Assembly (NCBI GenBank): GCA_022376515.1
Contig: WTXI01000055.1
Coordinates: 1-64,000 of the forward strand
From: Lactifluus volemus
Taxonomy: Eukaryota > Basidiomycota > Agaricomycetes > Russulales > Russulaceae
DNA length: 64,000 nucleotides
Direction: 5' to 3'
The notes beneath the pieces were generated by a model, which saw only the letters and a program-made list of their open reading frames with translations, did no database searches and was not told where the DNA came from. Position numbers and translations under genes: made by a program. This document shows, one piece after another, positions 46,451 through 58,269 of this stretch; position 1 is the stretch's first letter, and every line of letters begins with the position of its first letter.

Positions 46451-48851
46451 ATGCCGACGGGACCAGTTTTTAACTGGTTGGCCGTTGCCCACTCAGCTCT
46501 AGAGATCCTTGACCATGCACTGAAATACAGGGCTACACAAGTAGTGCGGATACGAGGTACTCCGAGTCGAGTGCAGCAACACCTTTACAACGGGCATGCC
46601 AGTGATAGCAAGCAGGAAGCAACTAATGCGGACCAGCTGGCTTTTCCTTCATCTGGAAACAAAATTCGCCCCCCTTCGTCAACCTACACCCAACCAAGCA
46701 CCCTCAACGAACAACACGCCAATGGAACATCGCCAGCGCCTACATTCGCACCTTTAGAACTAAACACCAAAAACGCCGAAACAACTACCTTTTCTTTAAA
46801 TGCCGAGGGTAGACCTGCTGTGAAACCTCTCATTTTGGAGGCGGACATCAAGGTGTGTAAACAGGACGTATCTTCGTCTCAGCACCTACCATCACGCCCC
46901 GGTGCTCCTTCCTTCGAGGTACTTTTCAATGACCTTTCCGAGATCCTATTCTATCCTCCATCTTTATTTTGTAGGTGCCCACCTCTAGACCCGAGAACGT
47001 GCGGCACCTTCAATCCTCCAAAGTGCCTTCTTCTCGCATCGGGCGGCTCTTTCATTACGGAGGTACCAGCCACTCTCCCAGTTGATTCCTGTCCATGGAG
47101 CTCACGTTCTGGGTCTCAGGCTTGGCAGCATCGCTCGGATACGGCGCCGCTTCTGAATTTCTCCGCCGTTCAGTTACATCCCCCGAGTCGTCAGAGTCGC
47201 CAACCTCCCTCATGATGACTGAAGCGAACTTGACGCGCCTGGTGTCGAAGCTCACGCAGATGCGTGGCGCGGCGCTGAAGATTGGCCAGTTCCTCAGCAT
47301 TCAAGGTTTAATTGTCTACTTGTAAATTTTCTTACACATCCCTCAATTTACCGTGGCCCGGCAGATACGCACGCACTTCCTCCGGACCTAGATCGTGTCT
47401 TTCGTCGCGTGCAGGACAGCGCACACTACATGCCCAACCGGCAAATGGAGGTGTGTCCAACCCAATATTAATCAGTGACTGGACTTTTTCGGAGCTGACT
47501 TTTCCGTGCTGCAGAGCGTAATGGCATCCTCTCTCGGGAAATCGTGGCGTTCCCTCTTTGCAAAGTTCGATCCTATACCCTTCGCGGCGGCCTCCATCGG
47601 GCAGGTCCACGATGCCGTCCTCGCGGCGCATGTCTCTCCGACAGGACAGCCCGAGCGCGTAGCTGTGAAAGTTCAGTTCCCGAACATCGCCGAGAGCGTA
47701 GCGAGTGACTTGAACTACATCCGCATACTGCTGACGGCGGGGCGCCTGCTCCCGCGCGGGCTATTTCTAGACAAAACGCTTGCAGTACTATAACTCTCTC
47801 CTTGCGGCAGAAAAGATGGAGCTGACGGCTGAGATAGGTCATGAAGGAGGAACTAGCGGACGAGTGCGACTATGTCCGGGAGGCTGCATGTATGCGGTCG
47901 TTTGGCAGTGATAAGAGACTCGGCGGTGATACACGCTTCAAAGTGCCATGGGTGTGGGAGGGGTGCACGGCTCGAGTCCTGGTTATGGAGTACGTAGATG
48001 GAATGAGTGTTGGTGGAGAGACGGTGCATCATCTTCCTCAAGCGGATCGCAACGAGGTGCGTCTCTCTTTCCCGGCTCAGTGCAAACCCCTTTAACAAAA
48101 AGTGATTTGATGCATGGAAGATAGCGGCACGTGTGATTGAACTCTGCCTGCGCGAACTCTTCACTTTCCGTGAGATGCAGACAGATCCCAACTGGTCCAA
48201 TTTTCTTTGGAACGCGAAAACGCGCAAGGTGCGGTGGGCTTTACCCTTTACACTCTCCTCGGCAACTCTAATCGTCCGAGCAGCTTGAACTAGTCGACTT
48301 TGGAGCAACGCGTAGCTACAGCGCTACATTCATGGATAACTGGCTACGTCTGCTCCTCGCTGCCGCGCAGCAAGACCGCGAAGCCTGTATACGCTGGAGC
48401 TTGGAGCTTGGTTACCTCACCGGCGATGAGAACGATGTCAGTTTTCTCGCCGGAATTTCTCTCCCTTGTGATATGTCTGATCCGGGGCGTTAGATTATGA
48501 ATAACGCTCACGTCGAATCCTTGCAACTGCTCGCGACGCCATTTCGCAAAGACACACCTCAGCCATTCGCGTTTGGGCCTGGTTCGGCATGGGCTGGCGT
48601 CACCGCTGACATCCGGGATCGCATCCCGGTCATGTTGCGTCATCGTCTTACGCCTCCACCAAGGGAGACGTACTCTCTTAATAGGTACGTATTCTGGCAT
48701 CTTCCCAAAGCAACGTTTGACCCATCATCCGGACAATAGAAAACTGAGCGGCGCTTTCTTGCTGGCGTCAAGATTGCGGGCTAGCGTAGATTGCAGAAAA
48801 TTGTGGGAGGACGTCATTGGTGACTACCAATTTTCTACAAATCTATTGTGA
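46451..48851 (+). CDS. COQ8: COQ8 (ADCK3/ABC1) mitochondrial atypical kinase
   Basis: Ten exons: 46451-46918, 46975-47062, 47120-47305, 47365-47450, 47515-47784, 47838-48056, 48121-48228, 48284-48436, 48494-48684, 48740-48851. The coding sum of 1881 nt gives 626 residues, all phases consistent. Diagnostic features of the UbiB/ABC1 family: KIGQ in the N-terminal extension (Lys about residue 239), the Ala-rich loop AAASIGQVH near residue 300, the ATP-binding Lys in VAVKVQFP (about 328), TDPNWSNF (Asp about 461) and the metal-binding VDFG (Asp about 480). In yeast, Coq8 is a matrix ATPase/kinase-like protein that supports assembly of the coenzyme Q synthesis complex. The first 150 residues are poorly conserved and hydrophilic after a short hydrophobic start, as expected of a targeting and linker region. 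Truncated relics of its 3' end occur at 56895 and 62317. Confidence 0.93.
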
Positions 48852-49002
48852 AAGTCTACGTTGGGGCAACCCAAGGCGAGAATGTGCAAATTCTATTGGC
48901 GATCACTTGAATGTCAAGAGCAGGTTCAGCTCCCTGATTCAGAGTGATTTCTTGGCGGGTGGTTGGCGTGGAGTAGATCATGTTGATGGACGGCGTTGAC
49001 AG

Positions 49003-49072
49003 TCAATCAAGATGGAAAGATTAGGTGCGGCGATGCAGCGCTCGAACTTAAGAGCTACGGCATACGTTATTA
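49003..49072 (-). pseudogene. Relic of the C-terminus of an OPI3-type methyltransferase
   Basis: On the minus strand it reads YAVALKFERCIAAPNLSILID before a stop, similar to SIALKFEGCSASSHL in the relic at 62735 and to the ALKFEGPFT-like end of phospholipid methyltransferases. It faces the intact COQ8 gene tail to tail, as at the other two COQ8/OPI3 junctions in the window. Only the last codons remain. Confidence 0.55.
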
Positions 49073-49205
49073 TAAATGCACATACAAATTGGTCAGCAAG
49101 CCCTGGAGCGTTCGTAGCTGCCAAAGCGTCAGCCTTCATATGACGGAGAATCTGGTTCTAAGGCCATAGCGACGCACTTCACTCACAAAAATCACTTATT
49201 TGCAT

Positions 49206-49440
49206 GTGTGGGCCACTCCCAGAAAATCTCCTCCTAGACATCTACACTAGACATCTACAGACAGGACTTCGGAACCTCTGTGGGCTTGGGCAATGAGCTG
49301 GCATAACATGTATGCCAAAGATGGTGATGCCTCGTGATTGCATCCCCAAACAGTCTCGATCTGTGCCTTTTCTGCACAACTAGTACTCCTGTGAGGGAGA
49401 CGTTGGATGTCTGGCAGGCCTTATCGAGGGGCATCTGCAC
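49206..49440 (+). pseudogene. Relic of the F-box gene at 36 kb
   Basis: It matches 36008-36215 at the DNA level: CTCCTAGACATCT, GCATGTATGCCAAAGATGG-type sequence, then CATCCCCAAACAGTCTCGAT and CTTCTGCACA. Deletions inside the F-box part and a stop after GATGCCTCG make it non-functional. Similarity ends near 49440. Confidence 0.7.
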
Positions 49441-50110
49441 ATACTTCCATGCAAAATCAGGCTCGATCTCGGCTCCAGTCTCGATCATCCAAATATCGTC
49501 CCAGAATTGGCCAGCCCCGGTATGTTTCAGAGATGATGGATTGGATTCTCCGCGGTACGTGAGTGCTAGCGAGCGTGGGTGGGTAACGCGGTGATGCGAA
49601 GGGTACGAAGCAATATACGGCACGGGCAGCGCACCCGGACTGCCGTAGGTCTGCGAGTCAGGAGCGGGCAGAACGCATCAGAGCGGATATCATACACACA
49701 TCAAACGAGTCGAGCTCGTCTCCAGCGAATCCTAAACGAAGATGTGAGGGGCCAAATCAGAAAAGCCAAGCCTGTGCTCGCAAAATGGGGGAAACGGCGC
49801 GTAAGAGGGCAAGCACAGTACGGCCTCGTCCATATCCGAGTGCAGAAGCGAGGGTGGACCAGCGGTTGGTAGTCAGATCAAAGGCGTGCACTGGCAGCTT
49901 GACAGTGCGACCCTTCTCGGGGCATCCAGCATGCACATAGTTCTGCTGGGCATGATGCACGGACGAACAATTCAGTCCGGAAAAGAAATATGTCAAATAC
50001 CGGCTTGGTTACGCGGGAGAGGCGTGCCTCGAGCCGTGGGAATTGGGTCAATGGTTCTGCCAAATTCACCTGATCGAGCGCTGATCGATGATCTCCCAGC
50101 ATGCATCTCC
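49440..50110 (-). pseudogene. Unassigned coding-like relic, possibly kelch-type
   Basis: Minus-strand pieces such as GQFWDDIWMIETGAEIEPDF (about 49450-49515) and LPVHAFDLTTNRWSTLAS (about 49845-49900) look like beta-propeller strands of kelch proteins, with a D-W/T-N-R-W pattern. The pieces are in different frames with stops between them. This identification is weak; it could be another propeller or WD protein. Confidence 0.25.
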
Positions 50111-50112
50111 TG

Positions 50113-51857
50113 ATGAATCCGAGTCTCCAATATGGCCCCTTTTTCAAACCGTTCTGGGTGTAGGTATTCATTCATTCATTCAACTCGTTCATTCTCATTT
50201 GCTTATCTCCTCAGTCCATCGTCGAAGTCATTCTAGTGTCCGTTTCCGGCTACGTCCTTGCCCGACGAGGGATCATTGATAAACCGACTCAGAGGGTTGT
50301 CACATTTCGATCTTATCTCTTCGTTTCTTAATCTTAACACAGCAACTCAACGTTATAAATATCAACTTTTTTACACCCTGTCTCCTCTTCTCCAAAGTTG
50401 CCTTTTCCCTCTCCCCAGGTTCGTCATCTTTTGCCTTGGATTGTCTAATAACTCACTCCCTTTTAGCTAAAATAGCTGAACTATGGGTCATTCCTATCTT
50501 TTTCTTGTTCGTCACTGGTGTCTCATTATTAGTTGCCGGGCTGCTTGGTAGCCTTTTCCGATTGAGGCCTTCACAAAGGTATACCTTATTCTTATTTCGC
50601 AAATGGGCATCTCATCCCATTGTCCTCTAGAAATTTTGCTATGGCTGCTGCCGCATTCATGAACTCGAATTCTCTTCCCGTCGCCCTTCTTCAATCTCTC
50701 GCCATTTCGGTCCCAGGACTCAAGTGGGGTGAAGACGACACCAAAGACGCTATCACCGGGCGCGCTCTCACCTACCTACTTCTTTGTGGCACCATAGGGC
50801 AGCTTGTAAGCACCCCTCGTTCTCCTGCTTGCTTCTGATTCAACGTTGTCAATCATAGCTTCGTTGGAGTTATGGCGTTCACTTACTCACAAAGCCTGAT
50901 GATACATCGGAGGGGGCAGAAAACTCATCCAGGCCCCACGAAGAATCTTGCTTGACGAGGGAGGGCTCCGAAGTTATCGACCAGCCAGAGCCCTCATTTG
51001 GGATCTACCGCGAAAACTCTCTTTCGTCGTCACATCAATTGTCACCCTCTACCTCCGTGTTCGAGGCCGACACGGACTCGGATGACGAAGAACGTTATGT
51101 ACCACTTTGGTCTCGTCCCCCTCCTACGTTCTTGCAGCGCGTAGGCCTCAAAGTGCGCGACGTCTGGAAGAAAGTGAGCGGGTTCTTGACACCACCGCTC
51201 TGGGCATCGATTGTCTCGATTCTAGTCGCTCTCAACCCACCCTTGCAACATGTACTTGAAGTCCACATGAGGCCCGTTCAAGGCGCCATCACGCAGGCGG
51301 GAAACTGCTCGATTCCCCTCACTCTCATAGTCCTTGGCGCATATTTCCACCGTTCCGAAGAGCGACCCCAACTTCTGCGCGGCCGAGAGGAGGGCTCGCC
51401 TGCATTACAGAGCGTGATCCCAGGCGAAGGGAGGACTATCTTCTTGGCCATTTTCTCACGAATGGTTGTCGTACCGGCCTTGTTCCTCCCGTTCATGGTC
51501 ATTGGTGCGATCCACAAGTACCCTCCCGTGTTTCAGGAGTATGTCCCTGTACCCAAAATCGCTTCCCTAACTTATCAAGCTTTCGCAGTCCTGTTTTTAT
51601 TCTCAGCAACGTACTTCTACTTGCATCACCCCCCGCGTTGGCTCTGGCTCAGGTACGTATTCCTTCCGATTTTCGGCAATTCCCAGGCTGCTAAACGTAT
51701 ATTTCATTACACCCTACAGGTCACACAACCGGTCGCCAGCTCTAGCGTCAAGTTCGAGCGGCTTATAAGTCGTACGATATTCTGGTCTTATTGTCTTGTT
51801 TCTCCCCCGGCCATGGTGGGATATGGTTTGATCGCTATGTTAATTACTAGACTCTGA
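50113..51857 (+). CDS. Auxin efflux carrier (AEC) family membrane transporter
   Basis: Eight exons: 50113-50157, 50215-50295, 50343-50418, 50467-50578, 50631-50805, 50859-51538, 51589-51652, 51720-51857. The coding sum is 1371 nt and gives 456 residues with no break. The first exon is the least certain. The N-terminal half reads SIVEVILVSVSGYVLARRG, LWVIPIFFLFVTGVSLLV and MNSNSLPVALLQSLAISVPG, typical of PIN/AEC transporters. An acidic, Ser-rich cytosolic loop follows (about residues 185-270, with EADTDSDDEE). The C-terminal half has PPLWASIVSILVALNPPLQ, IFSRMVVVPALFLPF and ERLISRTIFWSYCLVSPPAM. The fungal members sit mostly in endomembranes and their substrates are unknown. Two late introns are confirmed because joining them gives FQDPVFILSNVLLLASPPALAL. 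Confidence 0.9.
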
Positions 51858-52590
51858 ATCTTGCCTGTCACCCGTTGTATCCATTTTTGCGTCTTTGAAG
51901 CACTCATGTAGATTCATATCTCCGCCACTTCGGTACATTGATGACCCCTTTCAGGTCTCAGTATGATGCTATACATTTTCTGCATGATCTACTGTGTTCA
52001 CCGTGACAGACTCCATATCGGTCGCACTGGCAGATCCGTTTTTCGCTAACTGTAGGGCGCGGTTTACTTGGGCTTCGGCTATCTGGTAGCTCGTTGGGGT
52101 TCTCTCAGGCTCAGGCAAGTGCTTCTGAAATCTTGCTTAAGATTTGGTCGACCTTGTTGGTCCACTCCGTTTCCTTAGATTGGCTCAGGCCCTCCCTCAG
52201 ACATCCTATTGGAGTCGCGTTCGTACTGTGGGTGGGTTGAGTTGGGGACATTCATTTTGTAGACCGTGTCTCTTGGTCTTTTTTCCCGCATTCGTTTCGA
52301 CAGATGCCTCCGAATGCCCTTGGGCGTCTAGATTGGCTCGTAGCTGGGTTTTTTTGTCCGTGCCTGGATTTTCTCAAGATGCGCTAGTTGGTCTGCTAGG
52401 AAGGCCTCTGATGAGCGTAGGCTCTCATCTTTATCTAGGAAGTAATTTTGTCTGATTAAGATCTTCCCAAATCCTTTTGGCCCGAATTTTGATGGTGGTT
52501 ACGACCGGGCCGGCCGAGTCCGGATAATGAAATCTGGTTCTTGCCCTTGTTACTTTCCTCTCTTTGATTGATTGCCTAGTAGTACTTATA
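51858..52590. other. Intergenic stretch after the AEC gene
   Basis: A 103-codon frame at 52144-52455 is T-rich with no ATG-linked domain, and is probably non-coding. Nothing else is recognisable. Confidence 0.4.
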
Positions 52591-52679
52591 TTACAGCACA
52601 TTGTGCCTCAGTTTCCGCTTCCACGGACTGAGCCTGTGTGCACCCTCTAAGACTAAAGTGCTCAGCCATCCATAACTTT

Positions 52680-52790
52680 GGCCCGGCGCGCTATCCTGTA
52701 AGCCCACACGAGCGAAGCACGCACCACAATGCCGTCGCAGCAAAGCACGTCGTGCTGCAGACAAGCCCCAGGCTGCTGCTGCTGCTGCTA
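52680..52790 (-). pseudogene. OPI3-type methyltransferase relic
   Basis: The minus strand reads TCFAATALWCVLRSCG, matching MCFAATELWCVPRSRG in the relic at 57310-57660. A short CAG-type triplet run lies next to it (near 52775-52795). A related piece of the upstream region recurs at about 53200-53260, with sequence like CCTGGGAAGGTGCCACAGGG. No open frame is preserved. Confidence 0.5.
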
Positions 52791-53329
52791 GCATGGTGCC
52801 AATACTAGTCTGCACACCAGTTTCCATAAAATAAAACAGCTCAGCCTTTTTTCTTTATTGGTCTTCTATCTCGCCTTTCCGGGGAGGAAACTCCCTAGTT
52901 TGGTGTTTTCTGCCTGGTGTTAGAAATTTGCGTCTCTGTTTTTTTGACTCTTGACTTTTGACTCTTTTCTGACACCACAAAAATCAAATAGAATGAGAGC
53001 GGGAAGGACGATGCGTATGAGCAGAGGTGAAAGTCGGGTTCTCTGATGCGAGCTCGCCCTGGTAAAAGTCAGAGAGGCACGTGACCATCGCCTAAAGTAT
53101 CCGTAACTATGCGGTATCCGCCGAAGATTTTGAATACTAGCACGTCTGCGTTACAGAGTAAGAAACTTTCGATATGGTCATGCAGAATACGTGCAAGAGT
53201 ACGAAATCGCCTGGGAAGGTGCCACAGGGGCAGTAATATCCTCCAGCACCATTCCCCTCTCAACTAATTGAACAGGATCTGCTTAACGATCTGCACAACA
53301 CCCATAGTTACTAATTATGCATCAGGATC

Positions 53330-53730
53330 ATCAATACCGCCCACTCCCGCCTACAGGTGGTAATGATACCTCAGCAAGTTGACAACTGTTGTATTCTCGG
53401 TTCCCGATGAGATCGTCTCCTCTATCGCACGTCCCCCTCAACCGCCTTTGCTTCTTATCTTCCTCTGTCTTCCGCTCCTTGTTTTCCCATTTGTCTCTTC
53501 GCAGTGTCATTTTCTCTCGAAGATGGGTCTACTCTGTCAGTCAGTCCTCTCCGTATTGACTACATTGAGGACGGAATCGCCCATTAATGATGATGGTGAT
53601 GCTCGTGGTAGGTGGAGATGACCCCCACCCGACGCACCGGCGAACTCAGGCTGCACATGCTGGGAGTCTCAAGCACGAGTGTTGGGGACAGTGGAGGGGA
53701 TATGGTCACGCATAAATAGGGCCATTGAAA
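53330..53730. repeat. Inverted copy of the DUF6533-downstream module (copy D)
   Basis: It is the reverse complement of 45545-46170 over most of its length and nearly identical to 57790-58260. It lies directly 3' of DUF6533 copy D. Confidence 0.6.
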
Positions 53731-53736
53731 ACGTAG

Positions 53737-55397
53737 TTAGAGCCTAGATACAATAACGTCTTCCCTCAGCGCCGTCGAAATATGTAACACAATTCGCGTA
53801 GAAAGGACACTATGTAACACCGCCTGCAACCTAATACAACCAACGAATCCATGAGTGCAATTATGTGGGGTTCTCATCATTGAGTAACTTACTCTCCTGC
53901 CGCTGGCCGTAATTTGCGTAATTGTGGATCCTTCGAACACACGTCCATCAGTAAGACTTCTGTGACGGTCAAGGCTGGACTTACAGAGACTTGCAGATGT
54001 AGTCCGATGTTGAAAAACCCAATAACTACATGGAATATGTTTATATTTAGGCCATGAGAACTTGGATAGGCAGTAAAACTCACGGATCATGAACACAAAG
54101 TATATCACCCCTGACCAAGACCGTCAGCCGACTAAAGCAGAATCTAGAACCAAACGGCCAAAACATGATACCATCGATCCAAAGCATGTCCAGCAACTTT
54201 GATCTCATTTGCCTCGATGTCGAATTACGGAACGGTATGGTTTTGTACACTGTCAAGACCAACATACCTATTGTGTGTCAGTAGTCACAATAGGGACACC
54301 AGGGGATCAGATGAACCGGTTTCAAACAGCATTATAAAAAGATATGCTAAAACCCATATACGCCCGACGACAGCTGAGGGGATTTCACATGGCCTCATGC
54401 CCTCGATCTGAATACTAGATGATGCTGCCAGAAAGTGCCAACGAGCGCACCGGCTCGAATCGTCAAGTTGCTGCTGGAAGAGTGAACCCGGACGACTTAC
54501 GGGCAGACGTAGAAAGATCGACCGCTACTATCACGAGTCCTGGGATTGCGCAGGCCTGCGGCCATATGAGTTACTTGATAATAAGAGGTGTTAAGGACCG
54601 CCACCGTACCAGGAAGAAAGCAACAAGGGATATCAGCATCCGCCGACTCCTTCCCCATATAGCCCAGGTCCTCATCATGATAATGACTGGTTGGCTAAGC
54701 GGTTGGGTACAAACAGCATGGTGTGAGATGTACTCACGCTCTGCAGCTAGCATAGTGACGCCACGTAGACCGTCATTAACCTCGGTCTGCAAGGTCCCGG
54801 GCTAGCCCCGATCATCATCAGTCTGGTTTTAGGTGCCTTCTAGTCAACTTAGCCGTACCGGAAGCAAACTTAAAATGGCACTCGCAAGCGCTGGATATCG
54901 CGCAAATACGAATAGGACGTGGGTCCAGGTGATTCTGCCTCGGCGCCAGACGAATTTCAACTGCCTCAGAGGTGAGTCGTCAGGGAAGTTCCACTGGTGA
55001 GCAGAGATGCGCACTTCATCATCGATGGTCAACAGCCAGTCAAAGAACTACCAACACAGGACCGGCTTCAAGTTAGCTCCCTCGAAAATCGCGCAAAACG
55101 TGCCACTTACAACCAGTGTCCCGCTTGCCACTGATCATCACGGATGTTGTTCAGTTGAAGCGCGCACACATACGTCGTCAGCATCGTATATCCCACAAGA
55201 ACACAAGGGTTTTGTACCTGCAACATGCTAAAGGCAGAAAACCGTGGAAATGGGGAAAAGAATGGCGTCAGCATTCAAATTTCAGACAATTGCAATCTGT
55301 GGATCACAGTACGCACCGAACTAAGCTGCCCATTGGAAAGGCATCGAGTCATGCGGTCTACGACAGCCGCGAGGCCACTGTCACTCGAGCTCGACAT
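53737..55397 (-). pseudogene. DUF6533-like membrane protein, copy D
   Basis: Minus strand: it starts MSSSSDSGLAAVVDRMTRCL and has FDWLLTIDDEV (an intron follows DDE), LKFVWRRGRITWTHVLFVFA, RYPALASAILSLLPV, MMRTWAIWGRSRRMLISLVA, LTVYKTIPFRNSTS, LLDMLWIDGIMF and the end VLSTRIVLHISTALREDV, with a stop at 53737-53739. It is closest to copy E. The C-terminal exon is open for over 40 codons, but earlier blocks are in different frames. Confidence 0.63.
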
Positions 55398-55964
55398 CGG
55401 ATTGCAGGTTACAGTGCACCGCACCAAAATGCACCAAGCAGGCGTGGGTGTTTGTAAGGGGAAGTTCCAGTACAGACGCAGCTTTAATAGCAAGAGCGTA
55501 ACTATACCAAACAGGCCAGGGGTGGTAGTGGTAGTGATGGAGGCCGGGACAGAGATGGTAGTGATGGAGGCCGGGACAAAGATGGAAGCGGTGATGGAGG
55601 GTCATAACAATGGTACCGCATAATGTGAGTGGATGCAATTGGATAATGGGAATTCCACACCCATCAAGACTGAGTAACAAGTACAACCCCCTTGCAATGC
55701 TAATGAGACCTAAATGTCTTCGGGGTTGCACAAGTACAGATGCACTGGCAGTGGTAAACGTACAACCTGCGATCATTGCCTGCGATTGCCAGTGCCCGAT
55801 TCGGATCAGTGTCGCGTGAAGTCCAAGTGAAGTCTACCAAGTCTACTGCTGCCGAAAAGGGCAGTGAAGCAATTGCAACCGATTTTGATGTGTGGATACA
55901 CATTGCACAGTGATCAAGGTTGATACTTTCGACAGCTTTCAACAAATTCTGATGTACTATCACT

Positions 55965-56780
55965 GGGTAGGTGTTTGAACAAGTTTTGAATTTGTGCCTC
56001 AGAAATGTGGGTACTGATGACACATAGTCTTCGGCTTTCTCTACAGAATATATATGCTTCTGATCTAGACTTTCATGTAGTAAAAACTTGAGTATAGCCA
56101 ACTGTGCAATTGACAGAGAAATGCCGGTTCAGGGGTATACCAAAAGTAGGCTTTTGAACAGTTTCAGTCACATCAGTCACGTTTTTTTTTTTTTTGGAAT
56201 ATATTGTCCCCACTAATGTCTACGATACATAACCAGACAGAGGCGACAGGTCATAGTAAGAGACAGAGGTAAAGTAAGAGGTGGCAACAGAAGAGGGTAG
56301 CATAAAGGAATAATAGCTAGGAGGAGTAAGAATCAGTCACGGTTCCTGGCATGGATTTCTAATCACTTCTTTCCTTTTGGAGCCAGAGAAGCTTTTGAAG
56401 GTGTGGAACGCCTCTGCTGGCATATGCGTTTCAATCTCCGCTTTAAGAGATTGTCACGCTCAACATATGGTTGCTGCAAATGCTCCATCCTGTTCGTTAT
56501 TGTGGTTGACTGTACCTGGAAATTGCTAGGAGGCTTCTCATATAGGTGGACTCCATTTGTATCAATTTTTTTTTAGAAATTTCAATTCATAAAAACCATC
56601 CAGACACCATTCTTTCCAAGTCAAGGTGTTCAAAACTGAAATTTCTCAACGATGCGGCTCTCTTCTGTGAAATAAAATTTATAAATTGTTTGATATTCAT
56701 CGGAACTGCTCATCCCGAGAATACCAAGGGCTGAAGTGGACAGGAAGTGGTAGAAATATTGACTGTTCAAACACCTACCC
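55965..56780. mobile_element. Putative non-autonomous TIR element, about 0.8 kb
   Basis: Inverted repeats GGGTAGGTGTTTGAACA at 55965-55981 and 56764-56780 match perfectly over 17 bp. The unit at 60420-60460, otherwise collinear with the flanks on both sides (about 55910-55960 and 56790-56890), lacks the whole interval, so this looks like an insertion into one of two duplicated blocks. No transposase is inside. The right end carries a second GTGTTCAAACCC piece. No clear target duplication was found. Confidence 0.5.
56182..56331 (-). mobile_element. Short poly(T)-headed retroinsertion, 150 bp
   Basis: ATCAGTCACG occurs at both ends (56172-56181 and 56332-56341), with a 14-T run directly after the first copy. 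This is the layout of a short non-LTR (LINE 3' end or SINE) insertion on the minus strand. A nearby extra CAGTCA copy at 56165 makes the duplication slightly less certain. It is nested in the TIR element at 55965-56780. Confidence 0.5.
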
Positions 56781-56894
56781 GTGTTCAAACCCAGCACTAG
56801 GACGTGGCACCGCAGCTGAGCGTGACGTCATGCACCGGCCGGGCCGGCTGCCAGTGGCCCGCCCGAGGTGTATGGAGTAAATACCGTGACGACT

Positions 56895-57090
56895 CGGATG
56901 GACTGGCATCACCGCTGACATTCGCATACCGGACATGCTGCGCAAGAAGAGGAACGTAGTCCCTAAAGAGGTACGTATTCTGGCATTTTCACAAAGTGGC
57001 ACCCACCATCCAGACAATAGGAAACTGAGCGGCGCGGCGTCAAGATTGTGGGATGATGTCATTGGGTGACTAACAAAATCTATTGTGAAG
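56895..57090 (+). pseudogene. COQ8 3'-end relic 1
   Basis: GGACTGGCATCACCGCTGAC matches the last part of COQ8 exon 9, and the stretch GGTACGTATTCTGGCA through GACAATAG keeps the last intron including its splice sites, followed by AAACTGAGCGGCGC and WDDVIG codons. The intron shows a DNA-level duplication, not a retrocopy. The copy lacks all earlier exons. Confidence 0.8.
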
Positions 57091-57309
57091 AGTATACAGT
57101 AGGGACAACCCGACACGAGAAGCAACTGAAAATTCTATAGTCAAGGGGATAGATGGGATATGGAAATGAGCACTCAAGAGATGGGAGGGGAGGGATTTCG
57201 CGTGAGGCTATTGTGAGTATTAGCGATTTACTTGAGCTCAAAGCTCCTCGTGTGCTTTGTTGGTGGGTGTGTGACGTTCGGATTAGATCATGTCGGTGAA
57301 CGGCCTTGG

Positions 57310-57660
57310 TGGCATCAGTCAAATACATGTAAAGACGCGGAGCACCCCTCAAATTTAAGAGCTATAGTATACGAGACGTGAATATACACGCCAAAGCGCA
57401 AGCGCTACCCAGTAAGATCCACGCGAGCGAGGCACGCACCATAACTCCGTCGCGGCGAAGCACATCGCGCTGCCGACGAACATGGTGTCGCGGAGCACCT
57501 TGAGCGGGAAGCCCTCAACTCGATGGTCCATAGGGATACCGAAATCGTCGCCGAGGACCGTGCCCGTGATGCCAAACGCCCAGGTGGAGGTCATGACGAA
57601 GGTCTGACCGAGGATGAAGAGCACCGTCGTCTGCAGTACAAAACCTTTCGACATGGCCAC
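57310..57660 (-). pseudogene. OPI3: OPI3-type phospholipid methyltransferase relic
   Basis: The minus strand is open for about 100 codons from 57660: TTVLFILGQTFVMTSTWAFG, ITGTVLGDDFGIPMDHRVEG, FPLKVLRDTMFVGSAMCFAA and TELW, then VALALWRVYSRLVYYSS. This matches the membrane-embedded phosphatidyl-N-methylethanolamine methyltransferase family (Opi3/PEMT), which finishes phosphatidylcholine synthesis in the ER. The usual GSPMYWGS-type stretch is RDTMFVGS here. The family end ALKFEG appears in another frame just downstream (about 57340). N-terminal exons are not found, so I take it as a truncated relic facing a COQ8 relic tail to tail. Confidence 0.65.
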
Positions 57661-57789
57661 ACAGAGGATGAAAACGCCTGGGCAGGTGCCCCAGGGGCAG
57701 TAAAAGTCATCTGGTCATCACAATAATCTCCTCCAGCATCATTCCCCTCCCAACAAATTGAACATCACCCACAGTTACTAATTATGCAC

Positions 57790-58260
57790 CAGGATTATCA
57801 ATACCGCCCACTTCCGCCTACAGGTGGTAATAATGCCTCGGCGAGGTGACAACTGCGTTGTATTCTCATGGTCCCCGACGAGATCGTCTCCTTTATCGCA
57901 CATCCCTCTCAACCGCCTTTGCTTCATCTTCCTCCGTCTTCCGCTTCTACTCAGGCAATGGAACGGGCAGAGAGTTATCCCACAAATTCAGGTCTATCGT
58001 ATCGTGCGGGAGCAGATACTCAACCCAAGGTGTCCAAGCCCCTCACGCTGGACGGGTTTCTTTCGAGGTGTGTATCGTCCCTTTCGTCTCTTCAAATTGG
58101 GGACAGAATCGCCCACTAATGATGACGATGATGCTCGTGGTAGGTGGAGATGACCCCCACGCGATGCACCGCCGAACTCAGGCTGCACATGCTAGAACTC
58201 TCAATCATGATTGTTGGGGACAGTGGAGGGGATATGGTCACGCATAAATAGGGCCATTGA
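57790..58260. repeat. Inverted copy of the DUF6533-downstream module (copy E)
   Basis: It matches 53330-53730 in direct orientation and 45545-46170 in reverse. An extra stretch near 57950-58060 with a GGAGCAGATACTCAACCC block is missing from the 53-kb copy but matches the 45-kb copy. Confidence 0.6.
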
Positions 58261-58269
58261 AAACGTAGT

